From: Agrobacterium tumefaciens
GTDB lineage: Bacteria > Pseudomonadota > Alphaproteobacteria > Rhizobiales > Rhizobiaceae
DNA: 64,000 bases
NCBI GenBank assembly: GCA_025559845.1
Contig: CP048469.1
Location: forward strand, 2,356,001 to 2,420,000
Reading direction: 5' to 3'
A program made the position numbers and the translations under genes. Within the stretch, counting starts at the first letter, position 1. Each line of letters starts with the position of its first letter. Below the pieces are notes generated by a model. The model did no database searches, had not been told where the DNA came from, and worked only from the letters and a program-made list of their open reading frames with translations. Of the stretch, positions 18,430-25,319 are shown in pieces.

Positions 18430-18702
18430 TCAATCGGCGGAAGGAAGGCGTCTCATGGTGAACTCGATGCGATCACCTTCAAGCTGCCGCCAGCTTTCGA
18501 CTTCTGTCCAGTAAGCCGCTTTCGGAAACGCTTCAAACCATTCTCGCGCCTTGGCACGGGCCTCTTCGCGTCCGAGACAGAAGGTCTGACGAACGAACAT
18601 GCCGTTCTTCGCCGTATCGAGACTTTCGCTTGCCTTCTCCTTGCGGTGGTTGGCAATCCTGCGCTTCAGCCCATCGAGGGGCGGTCCGGTAAATTTCGTC
18701 AT
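18430..18702 (-). CDS. Small hypothetical protein
   Basis: A 90-residue soluble protein beginning MTKFTGPPLDGLKRRI, with a basic N-terminal third and a Trp/Glu-rich C-terminal part (AREWFEAFPKAAYWTEVESW). I recognise no domain. The ATG at 18702 has AGGTG 8 bases upstream; a GTG start at 18726 is possible but less supported. Its stop is 2 bases from the convergent phosphate-transporter stop. The composition and codon use look native, and no partner gene is evident. It is probably real given its clean start and coding-like third positions, but function is unknown. Confidence 0.65.
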   Translation of the reverse strand: MTKFTGPPLDGLKRRIANHRKEKASESLDTAKNGMFVRQTFCLGREEARAKAREWFEAFPKAAYWTEVESWRQLEGDRIEFTMRRLPSAD

Positions 18703-18932
18703 GACATTCACCTGTGGCACCTTCACTCAGCAAGATAGTGCAAGCAAAGTGACTTTACGAGTCGAGGTTTGCTTGGCCCGCCCAGCAAGAGCATTGAGCT
18801 CCCTCTTTGGCGTGCAAGTGAAGCACCGACATAATCTGCGTATCCGCGTTGCAGAAATCGATTCCGATTTCCGCACCTATGCTGTAGACGCAGCTTGTTT
18901 GAATAACCGACCACCATGACAGGAGAATGGAC

Positions 18933-19844
18933 ATGGAACGGCCATCTTTGCCGAAGGGTTTGCCCGAAGACATCGAGGAAAAGAAGGCCGCTGCCCAGGC
19001 ATGGTTCCAACACCTGCGCGACACCATCATCACATCTTTCGAGACGCTGGAAGACGATCTGTCCGGCCCGCTGTCCGATCAGGAACCGGGACGTTTCGTC
19101 CAGAAGCAGTGGTTGCGCGACAACGGCGCCGGCGGTGGCGGCATCATGTCGATGATGAACGGCCGCGTCTTCGAGAAAGTCGGCGTTCACACCTCAACCG
19201 TCTACGGGGAATTTTCTCCCGAGTTCCGCAAGCAGATACCGGGCGCCGAGGAAGATCCACGCTTCTGGGCCTCCGGCATTTCCTTGATCGCTCACCCCGT
19301 CAATCCAAACGTTCCAGCCGTTCACATGAACACCCGTATGGTCGTGACCTCCAGCCATTGGTTTGGCGGCGGCGCCGACCTGACGCCTGTTCTGAACCGT
19401 AGACGCACCCAGGACGACGCGGACAGCCAACTTTTCCACCGCGCCTTCGAGATAACCTGCAACCGTCACGCGGTCGCCGATTATCCGCGCTACAAGACCT
19501 GGTGCGACGAGTACTTCTTCTTGCCTCATCGCAATGAAGCGCGCGGCATTGGCGGCATATTTTTCGACTGGCTGCACCCGGATGAAGACAAAGGCGACTG
19601 GAACGCCAATTTCGCTTTCGTGCAGGATGTCGGCCGCGCCTTCAATCTGGTTTATCCGAAAATCGTTCGCGCCAACTTCAACCAACCGTGGACGGAAACG
19701 GACCGTGATGAGCAGTTGATTCGCCGTGGGCGCTACGTCGAATTCAACCTTCTCTACGACCGCGGCACGATTTTCGGCCTCAAGACCGGTGGCAATGTGG
19801 AATCGATTCTTTCGTCTCTCCCGCCTGTCGTGCGGTGGCCGTAA
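18933..19844 (+). CDS. hemF: Oxygen-dependent coproporphyrinogen III oxidase
   Basis: HemF decarboxylates coproporphyrinogen III to protoporphyrinogen IX using O2, an aerobic heme-synthesis step. The 303-residue protein has the family landmarks '[20 protein letters not shown]', 'MNTRMV', '[10 protein letters not shown]' (metal/substrate site), '[15 protein letters not shown]' and '[15 protein letters not shown]'. AGGAG is one base before an ATG at 18927 but 7 bases before the ATG at 18933, so the latter is chosen. No other heme gene adjoins it, and no anaerobic (FNR-type) box is visible upstream. Confidence 0.97.
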   Translation: MERPSLPKGLPEDIEEKKAAAQAWFQHLRDTIITSFETLEDDLSGPLSDQEPGRFVQKQWLRDNGAGGGGIMSMMNGRVFEKVGVHTSTVYGEFSPEFRKQIPGAEEDPRFWASGISLIAHPVNPNVPAVHMNTRMVVTSSHWFGGGADLTPVLNRRRTQDDADSQLFHRAFEITCNRHAVADYPRYKTWCDEYFFLPHRNEARGIGGIFFDWLHPDEDKGDWNANFAFVQDVGRAFNLVYPKIVRANFNQPWTETDRDEQLIRRGRYVEFNLLYDRGTIFGLKTGGNVESILSSLPPVVRWP

Positions 19845-19913
19845 AAAGCTCACGAAATTTTGACGCTTGTCAGCTCTGCGACGAAAAAAACCGTAAATTA
19901 GGACTTATGGAAA

Positions 19914-19958
19914 TATAAAGGCAGTGTTAGTCTCCTCCTCGCAGACGTACTGGAGGAG
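19914..19958 (+). promoter_or_regulatory. Promoter-like element and Shine-Dalgarno-sequestering hairpin
   Basis: A TATAAA -10-like box is at 19914-19919. Just downstream, CTCCTCC (19932-19938) is perfectly complementary to the ribosome site GGAGGAG (19952-19958) of the next gene, across a 13-base loop. If transcription starts near 19926, the leader is essentially this one hairpin. The pairing is direct from sequence; regulation by it is inference. Confidence 0.5.
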
Positions 19959-19966
19959 CTATCGTC

Positions 19967-20236
19967 ATGATTACTTCGAACAGCATGCCTATGTCCTCTT
20001 CCCGCAAGGAAGAGCAAAATTCCATTGAAACTTCGGAACTGATCGAACGCCTAGCCGCAGAAATGCGCGCCAGCGGCGACCGTGAGCTGCCGATTTCGTT
20101 CTATGTTGATCAGGTGAAACGCACCCTCGCCAGAGAGCGCGTCACAAACCAGGTCGCCAACGACGAGCCGTCTCTCGCGAAGGTTCCGGCCGCCAGCACA
20201 TCATCCGTGTTCCAGTGCTGGGCGATGCCTGAATAA
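19967..20236 (+). CDS. Small hypothetical protein with an occluded ribosome site
   Basis: An 89-residue protein: a Ser/Met-rich N-terminus, a charged helical core (SELIERLAAEMRASGDRELPISFYVDQVKRTLARER) and a Ser/Ala tail. I recognise no family, signal peptide or membrane segment. GGAGGAG lies 8 bases before the ATG, supporting translation, but the same bases can pair with an upstream CTCCTCC. It lies between hemF and a stress-type small gene. It could be a small regulatory or stress protein; nothing in the sequence decides. Confidence 0.6.
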   Translation: MITSNSMPMSSSRKEEQNSIETSELIERLAAEMRASGDRELPISFYVDQVKRTLARERVTNQVANDEPSLAKVPAASTSSVFQCWAMPE

Positions 20237-20258
20237 AGCCGGCTCTCGGCGGGAACCC

Positions 20259-20283
20259 GGAACCGAACCGGGAAAAGTTCGTT
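20259..20283 (+). promoter_or_regulatory. EcfG (RpoE2)-type general stress response promoter
   Basis: GGAAC at 20259-20263 is followed after exactly 16 bases by CGTT at 20280-20283, matching the alphaproteobacterial EcfG consensus GGAAC-N16/17-CGTT. A second GGAAC begins 7 bases upstream. Transcription would begin near 20290, about 145 bases before the DUF1059 gene. Confidence 0.7.
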
Positions 20284-20344
20284 TCAGTCATACCATGCCG
20301 CACAGAAAACAGAGGTGTTCCTGACGGGATGGTTACGCAGGCAA

Positions 20345-20412
20345 GTGGAGCGTTTCCAACGAGATGCTCCACAGGGACAACGAAGCTCCTGGCAGTGCAC
20401 GCGTTGTCCCTG
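20345..20412 (+). other. Tandem stem-loops in the leader of the DUF1059 gene
   Basis: Stem 1: TGGAGC (20345-20350) pairs with GCTCCA (20365-20370). Stem 2 follows at once: CAGGGACAACG (20371-20381) pairs perfectly with CGTTGTCCCTG (20402-20412). The ribosome site GGGAGG begins 10 bases later. No T-run follows, so this is leader structure rather than a terminator. Confidence 0.65.
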
Positions 20413-20434
20413 GTCATTACAGGGAGGTACGACC

Positions 20435-20620
20435 ATGCGGTTGTTTGAATGCGGAACGCTTGTTCCCGGCTGCGGCTGGCACACGCGCGCAGAAGACGAT
20501 GCGGAAGTGGTTCGTCGCACGGTAGAGCACATGAAAACGGCTCATGGCGAAACAGTGATCCGCGAAAACATGATCGAAAACATCAAGGCGCGCATTCGCA
20601 ACGAAGCCAACGCGGCTTGA
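20435..20620 (+). CDS. DUF1059 small protein, predicted stress-induced
   Basis: A 61-residue protein starting MRLFECGTLVPGCGWHTRAEDD and containing 'VVRRTVEHMKTAHGE', which matches the DUF1059 pattern (paired Cys, then a His-containing helix). The family is widespread and uncharacterised; the Cys/His spacing could bind metal but this is unproven. AGGGAGG precedes the ATG by 7 bases. An EcfG-type promoter and two stem-loops precede it, and a strong terminator follows, so it forms its own transcription unit in the general stress response. It is far shorter than its transcript. Confidence 0.78.
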   Translation: MRLFECGTLVPGCGWHTRAEDDAEVVRRTVEHMKTAHGETVIRENMIENIKARIRNEANAA

Positions 20621-20668
20621 TTTGGCGCAGTCGGAAACGACCTCAGCCAAAACACGTCAACACAGTCC

Positions 20669-20709
20669 AATCGTGCCGCAATCCGAAGATCGCGGCACGA
20701 TTTCTTTTT
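20669..20709 (+). terminator. Rho-independent terminator after the DUF1059 gene
   Basis: The 11-bp perfect stem AATCGTGCCGC / GCGGCACGATT is followed by TCTTTTT. Confidence 0.85.
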
Positions 20710-20713
20710 AACG

Positions 20714-21970
20714 TCAGTTCTCGACCATATCCTTCAGCCGAGCGGTAAGCGCCGACCGGTCGAGAGAGAAATTGACCTCGATCCATTTGTTCTCGAGGCT
20801 TTTCAGCACTTCTCCGACTTTGGGACCCGCAGCAATGCCCGCTGCCATCACGTCCGCGCCGCTCAATGGAAAATTCGGCTTCTGGAATTTTTCTGCACGC
20901 GCAAGCAGCGTCGAAAGACGCGCGACCTTCTGCATAGCGGTCTCGCTTGCGGACAGATCGGCACGGGCTGACGCGAGCGCCAGCTTGAGCCGAGCTTTCA
21001 CGCCATCGACACCTTGACGGTAAAGCAGACGGTCAAGGGCCGTCTCCTTCATATCGGGATCGGCTGCAGGCGCACTGGCCCAATGATTGAGGAATGCGGC
21101 TTCGGCTTTTGAGAGCCGCAAACGACTGGCGAGCGCAGCCAGCCTTTCAACATCCGGCGGTACAATGGCGGCAAGCCGCAGCAATGGAACAGGCGTCCAG
21201 TTAAGCGCTTGTTCCGTAGCCACAAGGCCATGAATGGCATCGATGCCCCATTTTTCCGTTTCCGGCAGCACTTCCGCCAACACACCGGACTGGCGCATCC
21301 ACAAAAGCGCCCGCGACGGATCGGTCGCCGACAGCAGCTTCTTGATTTCACTCCAGACCCGCTCTGCGGAGAGCGTCTGCAGCTTGTCCTTGGCGCGCGC
21401 GCTGGCTCTGAGCCCATCGGCATCGGGACGGCCGGACCCGTAATGCGCAAAGAAGCGGAAAAAGCGCAGGATGCGCAGATAGTCTTCAGCGATCCGCGTC
21501 GCCGCATCGCCAATAAACCGGACTGTTCCCGTCTCGATATCAGCAAGACCGCCGATCAGATCGATCACCGCTCCGCTGTGGTCGGCATAAAGGGCGTTGA
21601 TCGTCAGATCACGTCGTTCTGCATCAGCCTGCCAATCAGTGCCAAACGCAACCTGCGCATGCCGGCCATTGGTTTCGACATCGCGGCGCAACGTGGTGAT
21701 TTCGAAGCCTTCACCGTCGATCACAAGCGTGACGGTACCATGCTCGATACCGGTCGGGACCGCCTTGATACCCGCAGCCTTCGCACGAGCAACCACCACA
21801 TCCGGCGTCAATGTCGTCGCCATATCGACGTCGCCAACCGGCAATCCCATCAAGGCGTTGCGTACCGCACCGCCGACAACACGCACTTCGCCTCCGTCCG
21901 CATTCAAAAGCGCAAAGATGCGCTCCAATGCCGGTCTCTGAAACCAGTCTCGCCCGGCGACGCTGCTCAT
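20714..21970 (-). CDS. cca: CCA tRNA nucleotidyltransferase
   Basis: This enzyme adds or repairs the 3' CCA of tRNAs. The 418-residue class II enzyme begins with the nucleotidyltransferase motif 'VRVVGGAVRNALMG' and 'VGDVDMATT', whose Asp pair binds metal, followed by 'RRDLTINALY' and 'RIAEDYLRILRFFRF'. The C-terminal half is the variable helical tRNA-binding region. Asn replaces the usual Asp in the VRD motif. The start at 21970 overlaps the stop of the Nudix gene (ATGA), giving translational coupling. It is third in a DUF1285-Nudix-cca operon. Confidence 0.94.
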   Translation of the reverse strand: MSSVAGRDWFQRPALERIFALLNADGGEVRVVGGAVRNALMGLPVGDVDMATTLTPDVVVARAKAAGIKAVPTGIEHGTVTLVIDGEGFEITTLRRDVETNGRHAQVAFGTDWQADAERRDLTINALYADHSGAVIDLIGGLADIETGTVRFIGDAATRIAEDYLRILRFFRFFAHYGSGRPDADGLRASARAKDKLQTLSAERVWSEIKKLLSATDPSRALLWMRQSGVLAEVLPETEKWGIDAIHGLVATEQALNWTPVPLLRLAAIVPPDVERLAALASRLRLSKAEAAFLNHWASAPAADPDMKETALDRLLYRQGVDGVKARLKLALASARADLSASETAMQKVARLSTLLARAEKFQKPNFPLSGADVMAAGIAAGPKVGEVLKSLENKWIEVNFSLDRSALTARLKDMVEN

Positions 21971-22596
21971 GCATAAAACCTTTCGTAGATTGTTCGTACG
22001 ATGCCCGCGGTAATGCCCCAAATATAACGTTCGCCATAGGGCATTTCGTAGAAAAACCGCTCCTTCCCCTGAAACATCCGGCTTCCGCGCGCATGATTTT
22101 CCGGGTCCATTAAAAAGGACATCGGCACTTCAAAGACATCGTCCACCTCGTCCGGGTTAAGCGTCAGGTGAAAACCTGGCTGGATGACGGCGAGCACCGG
22201 TTTGATGCGAAAGCCCGTCCCGGTAATATAGTCTGGCAGACGTCCAACGGTTTCCACGTAGGATCGCGCCAAACCGATCTCCTCTTCGGCCTCACGCAAC
22301 GCAGCATCTTCCGGCGTGCGGTCTTCGGCGTCGATACCGCCGCCCGGAAATGAAATCTGACCGGAGTGCTTGCGCAGGGTTGCCGTCCGCTGGGTAAAGA
22401 TCACCCGCGCATCATCACCTTCATCAACCACGGGCACGAGAACGGCAGCATCCTTCAGCCGGATGCCGTTTCCCGAGAGAACGACACCCGGATTAAGCAC
22501 ATGGTCGCCAAGTTCCTGTTCGGCGACACCCTCACCGTCCCGCAGCACGCGCCGACGGAAATCGTTTGCCGAAAAGTCCAACATCTTCAAAGTCAT
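21967..22596 (-). CDS. Nudix hydrolase, CoA pyrophosphatase type
   Basis: A 209-residue Nudix protein. The catalytic box 'GGGIDAEDRTPEDAALREAEEEIGL' region has the expected Gly, Arg-Glu and Glu-Glu spacing. The preceding 'FTQRTATLRKHSGQISFPGG' is the UPF0035-type motif typical of enzymes that cleave CoA to phosphopantetheine and 3',5'-ADP. The start and stop each overlap neighbouring genes by 4 bases (ATGA), so it is tightly coupled between DUF1285 and cca. The substrate is assigned from the motif only. Confidence 0.88.
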   Translation of the reverse strand: MTLKMLDFSANDFRRRVLRDGEGVAEQELGDHVLNPGVVLSGNGIRLKDAAVLVPVVDEGDDARVIFTQRTATLRKHSGQISFPGGGIDAEDRTPEDAALREAEEEIGLARSYVETVGRLPDYITGTGFRIKPVLAVIQPGFHLTLNPDEVDDVFEVPMSFLMDPENHARGSRMFQGKERFFYEMPYGERYIWGITAGIVRTIYERFYA

Positions 22597-23216
22597 TGCG
22601 AAAGTGCTTCCAGTTCATCTGCCGGCATCACGGCAAAAACGCTTTTGCTCGAACGGACCGCAAACATGGCGCGACCATCCATATCCACAATCTCGCCGCA
22701 TGCGACCAGATCATACATCACCGCACGCGACACCAGTGCTTCGAGCCTTCCGCGCACCAGAATATACGGCTTAAGCTCGTTGTTTTCGCCAGCGATTTCA
22801 AATCGCAGCGGATGGTCCTCGCCGATCTCCACCACGTCGCCTACATTGGTGCGAAACGTCAGGCGTGGCTCACCCTCCTTTTCAGTCACAATCATCTCGA
22901 CCGCTATGAACGGTGCGTCGGCCACCTTGATGGCGACTTTTTCCACAGGTGTTACGAGATAGGTCTGACCGTCCTCATCCTTGCGCAAAACGGTCGAAAA
23001 TAACCGCACCAACGGCGCTCGTCCGATCGGCGTTCCCATGTAAAACCATGTCCCGTCGGCACGGATTTCCATGTCGATATTCCCGCAAAACGGCGGGTTC
23101 CAGCGTTCGACCGGCGCAGGCCCACGCTTGGCGTCACCTGTCTGCTCCGCAGCGCGGGAAATCATGGCCGCCAGCCCCGCTGCATCGCCCGCCGAATGAA
23201 TTGTTTCCAGTGCCAT
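22593..23216 (-). CDS. DUF1285 family protein
   Basis: A 207-residue soluble protein. 'PPFCGNIDMEIRADGTWFYMGTPIGR' followed by 'LVRLFSTVLRKDEDGQTYLVTPVEKV' is the conserved DUF1285 core, with a C-terminal extension containing a 'RGRLEALVSRAVMYDLV' helix. The family is found in proteobacteria, and its biochemical role is unknown to me. It is first in an operon with a CoA-pyrophosphatase-type Nudix enzyme and cca, and divergent from the MoxR operon across 148 bases. The same neighbourhood recurs in alphaproteobacteria from memory, which may hint at a shared envelope or RNA-related process; that is speculative. Confidence 0.85.
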   Translation of the reverse strand: MALETIHSAGDAAGLAAMISRAAEQTGDAKRGPAPVERWNPPFCGNIDMEIRADGTWFYMGTPIGRAPLVRLFSTVLRKDEDGQTYLVTPVEKVAIKVADAPFIAVEMIVTEKEGEPRLTFRTNVGDVVEIGEDHPLRFEIAGENNELKPYILVRGRLEALVSRAVMYDLVACGEIVDMDGRAMFAVRSSKSVFAVMPADELEALSQ

Positions 23217-23364
23217 ATTCGAGTCTCGCTTTGCCGATAAGGAAACATTAGGCTGTGTAAGTCACGAGATAGTCATTCTGATGGTGCTTGTCAGCGGGCA
23301 AGAGAGCAATAAGCTATATGCAGTGCGAAATCCGTGCCGGAGCGAAGGTTTTGAGGAGAACGAC

Positions 23365-24375
23365 ATGGGCGTGATGAATACCGGCGAAACCCTCGACGAG
23401 AAAGCCATCGTCGCTGCCGCCGAAAAGGCGTTGTCCGATATAGCTGCGATCCGAGCGGAGGTGTCCAAAGTCATCTTCGGTCAGGAAAAAGTGGTCCAGA
23501 ATACGCTTCTTGCCATTCTTTCAGGCGGACACGCCCTGCTCGTCGGCGTTCCCGGTCTCGCCAAGACAAAACTCGTCACCACGCTCGGCACCGTTCTTGG
23601 CCTTGATGCGAACCGCATCCAGTTCACGCCTGACCTTATGCCATCCGATATTCTCGGCTCTGAAGTGATGGATCAGGACGAAAACGGCCGCCGCTCTTTC
23701 CGCTTCATCAAGGGGCCGGTCTTTGCCCAGCTTCTGATGGCCGACGAAATCAACCGTGCCAGCCCGCGCACGCAATCGGCGCTGCTGCAGTCCATGCAGG
23801 AATACCACATCACGGTTGCCGGCCAGCATTACGACCTGCCCAAGCCCTTCCACGTTCTTGCCACCCAGAACCCTCTGGAGCAGGAAGGTACCTATCCGCT
23901 GCCGGAAGCCCAGCTTGACCGCTTTCTGCTGCAGGTCGATGTCGACTATCCAGATCTTGCCGCAGAGCGCCAGATTCTTCTCGACACCACCGGCATGGCT
24001 TCCGGAGAAGCCCGCCGCATGATCGATGCGGAACGGCTGATGGATATTCAGACACTCATCCGGCAGATGCCTGTCAGTGACAAGGTTGTGGATGCCATTT
24101 TGTCGTTGGTTCGGTCCGCGCGTCCAGGGCATGGCAACAAATTGACCGACAAGAACGTTGCATGGGGACCGGGTCCGCGTGCCGGACAGTCTCTCATGCT
24201 GACGGCCCGTGCCCGGGCACTCTACGAAGGCAGGCTGGCGCCGTCGCTCGATGATATCTACGCGCTGGCTGAACCTGTGCTGGAGCATCGTATGGCACTG
24301 ACATTCGCGGCCCGCGCAGAGGGTATGTCGGTCCGTGATGTGATCGCTGCACTGGTAGAGCAGGCAAGGGACTAA
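23365..24375 (+). CDS. MoxR-family AAA+ ATPase
   Basis: A 336-residue MoxR ATPase. Walker A is 'GVPGLAKT' (residues 61-68), Walker B 'LLMADEINRASPRTQSALLQSMQE' carries the Asp-Glu pair, and 'ATQNPLEQEGTYPLPEAQLDRF' is the family signature with sensor residues. MoxR proteins act as chaperones that mature or activate proteins with von Willebrand A or DUF58 domains. GAGGAG precedes the ATG at 23365; the longer frame to 23281 lacks a ribosome site. It is first in a four-gene operon with DUF58, BatA/DUF4159 and a large membrane protein. Confidence 0.95.
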   Translation: MGVMNTGETLDEKAIVAAAEKALSDIAAIRAEVSKVIFGQEKVVQNTLLAILSGGHALLVGVPGLAKTKLVTTLGTVLGLDANRIQFTPDLMPSDILGSEVMDQDENGRRSFRFIKGPVFAQLLMADEINRASPRTQSALLQSMQEYHITVAGQHYDLPKPFHVLATQNPLEQEGTYPLPEAQLDRFLLQVDVDYPDLAAERQILLDTTGMASGEARRMIDAERLMDIQTLIRQMPVSDKVVDAILSLVRSARPGHGNKLTDKNVAWGPGPRAGQSLMLTARARALYEGRLAPSLDDIYALAEPVLEHRMALTFAARAEGMSVRDVIAALVEQARD

Positions 24376-24404
24376 AAACGCCGGATTGTTAAAAAGGAGC
24401 GCAT

Positions 24405-25319
24405 GTGGCGTCCATCGGCCAGATCGTAAAGCAGACACCCGGAGCCGAGGTATTGGCGCGCGCCCAGCAACGCGCAGCCCTTGTTCCCGATTGCATGGTG
24501 GAAGCGCGGCGTATCGCGAATACCGTCATCGCTGGCTGGCACGGACGCCGCAAACGCGGTGTCGGTGAGAATTTCTGGCAATTCCGGCCCTACGCGGAAG
24601 GTGAAAGCCTGTCGCGGATCGACTGGCGGCGTTCAGCCCGCGACGATCATACCTATGTGCGCGAGCGGGAGTGGGAAGCGGCGCATACCATCTGGCTCTG
24701 GGCCGATATGTCACCGTCGATGATGTATAAATCAACGCTCGGCACTGTCTCCAAGGAAAGCCGCGCGCTGGTTCTGATGCTGGCGCTGGCGGAAATTCTC
24801 GCCAGATCGGGAGAGCGCATCGGGTGTCCCGGCATCATGGAGCCGGTTTCGGCCAGAAACGCAGCGGAGCGCCTCGCCACCGCCATCATGCATGCACCGG
24901 TGACGAATGGTCTGCCTGAAACAGGCATGATCCGTGGCGCCAGCGATATCGTTCTGATCGGTGATTTTCTCGATGATGCGGCAAGCGTCATGGAACGCAT
25001 CTCGCCGCTGGCGCGCCGAAGCCTTCGCGGCCACGTCGTAGAAATCGCCGATCCTGCAGAGGAGATGTTCCCCTATTCCGGCCGTACAGAATTTACGGAC
25101 CCGGAAACGGGAGAGAAACTCGTATCCGGCCGGGCCGAAACGATCCGTGAGGACTACACCCGAGCGTACCTCGCCCGCCGCGAAGCCTTGTCGTCATCGC
25201 TGCGTCGTCTCGGCTGGAACTTCGTCTTCCACCGCACTGACCATCTCGCCTCCGAAGCGCTTGTCGCCGTCCATATGTATCTGTCCGGATCTCCGGCGGA
25301 AGGCGGTGGTCGTCGATGA
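24405..25319 (+). CDS. DUF58 domain protein of the MoxR operon
   Basis: A 304-residue soluble protein with the DUF58 core 'GVGENFWQFRPYAEGESLSRIDWRRSAR', followed by a von Willebrand A-like half ('WLWADMSPSM', a MIDAS-like D-x-S-x-S remnant reading DMSPS). DUF58 proteins accompany MoxR ATPases and are presumed substrates or partners. The start codon is GTG with AAGGAG 6 bases upstream. Its stop overlaps the next gene's start by 4 bases. No signal peptide is seen, so it is cytosolic, probably facing the membrane partners encoded downstream. Confidence 0.9.
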   Translation: MASIGQIVKQTPGAEVLARAQQRAALVPDCMVEARRIANTVIAGWHGRRKRGVGENFWQFRPYAEGESLSRIDWRRSARDDHTYVREREWEAAHTIWLWADMSPSMMYKSTLGTVSKESRALVLMLALAEILARSGERIGCPGIMEPVSARNAAERLATAIMHAPVTNGLPETGMIRGASDIVLIGDFLDDAASVMERISPLARRSLRGHVVEIADPAEEMFPYSGRTEFTDPETGEKLVSGRAETIREDYTRAYLARREALSSSLRRLGWNFVFHRTDHLASEALVAVHMYLSGSPAEGGGRR

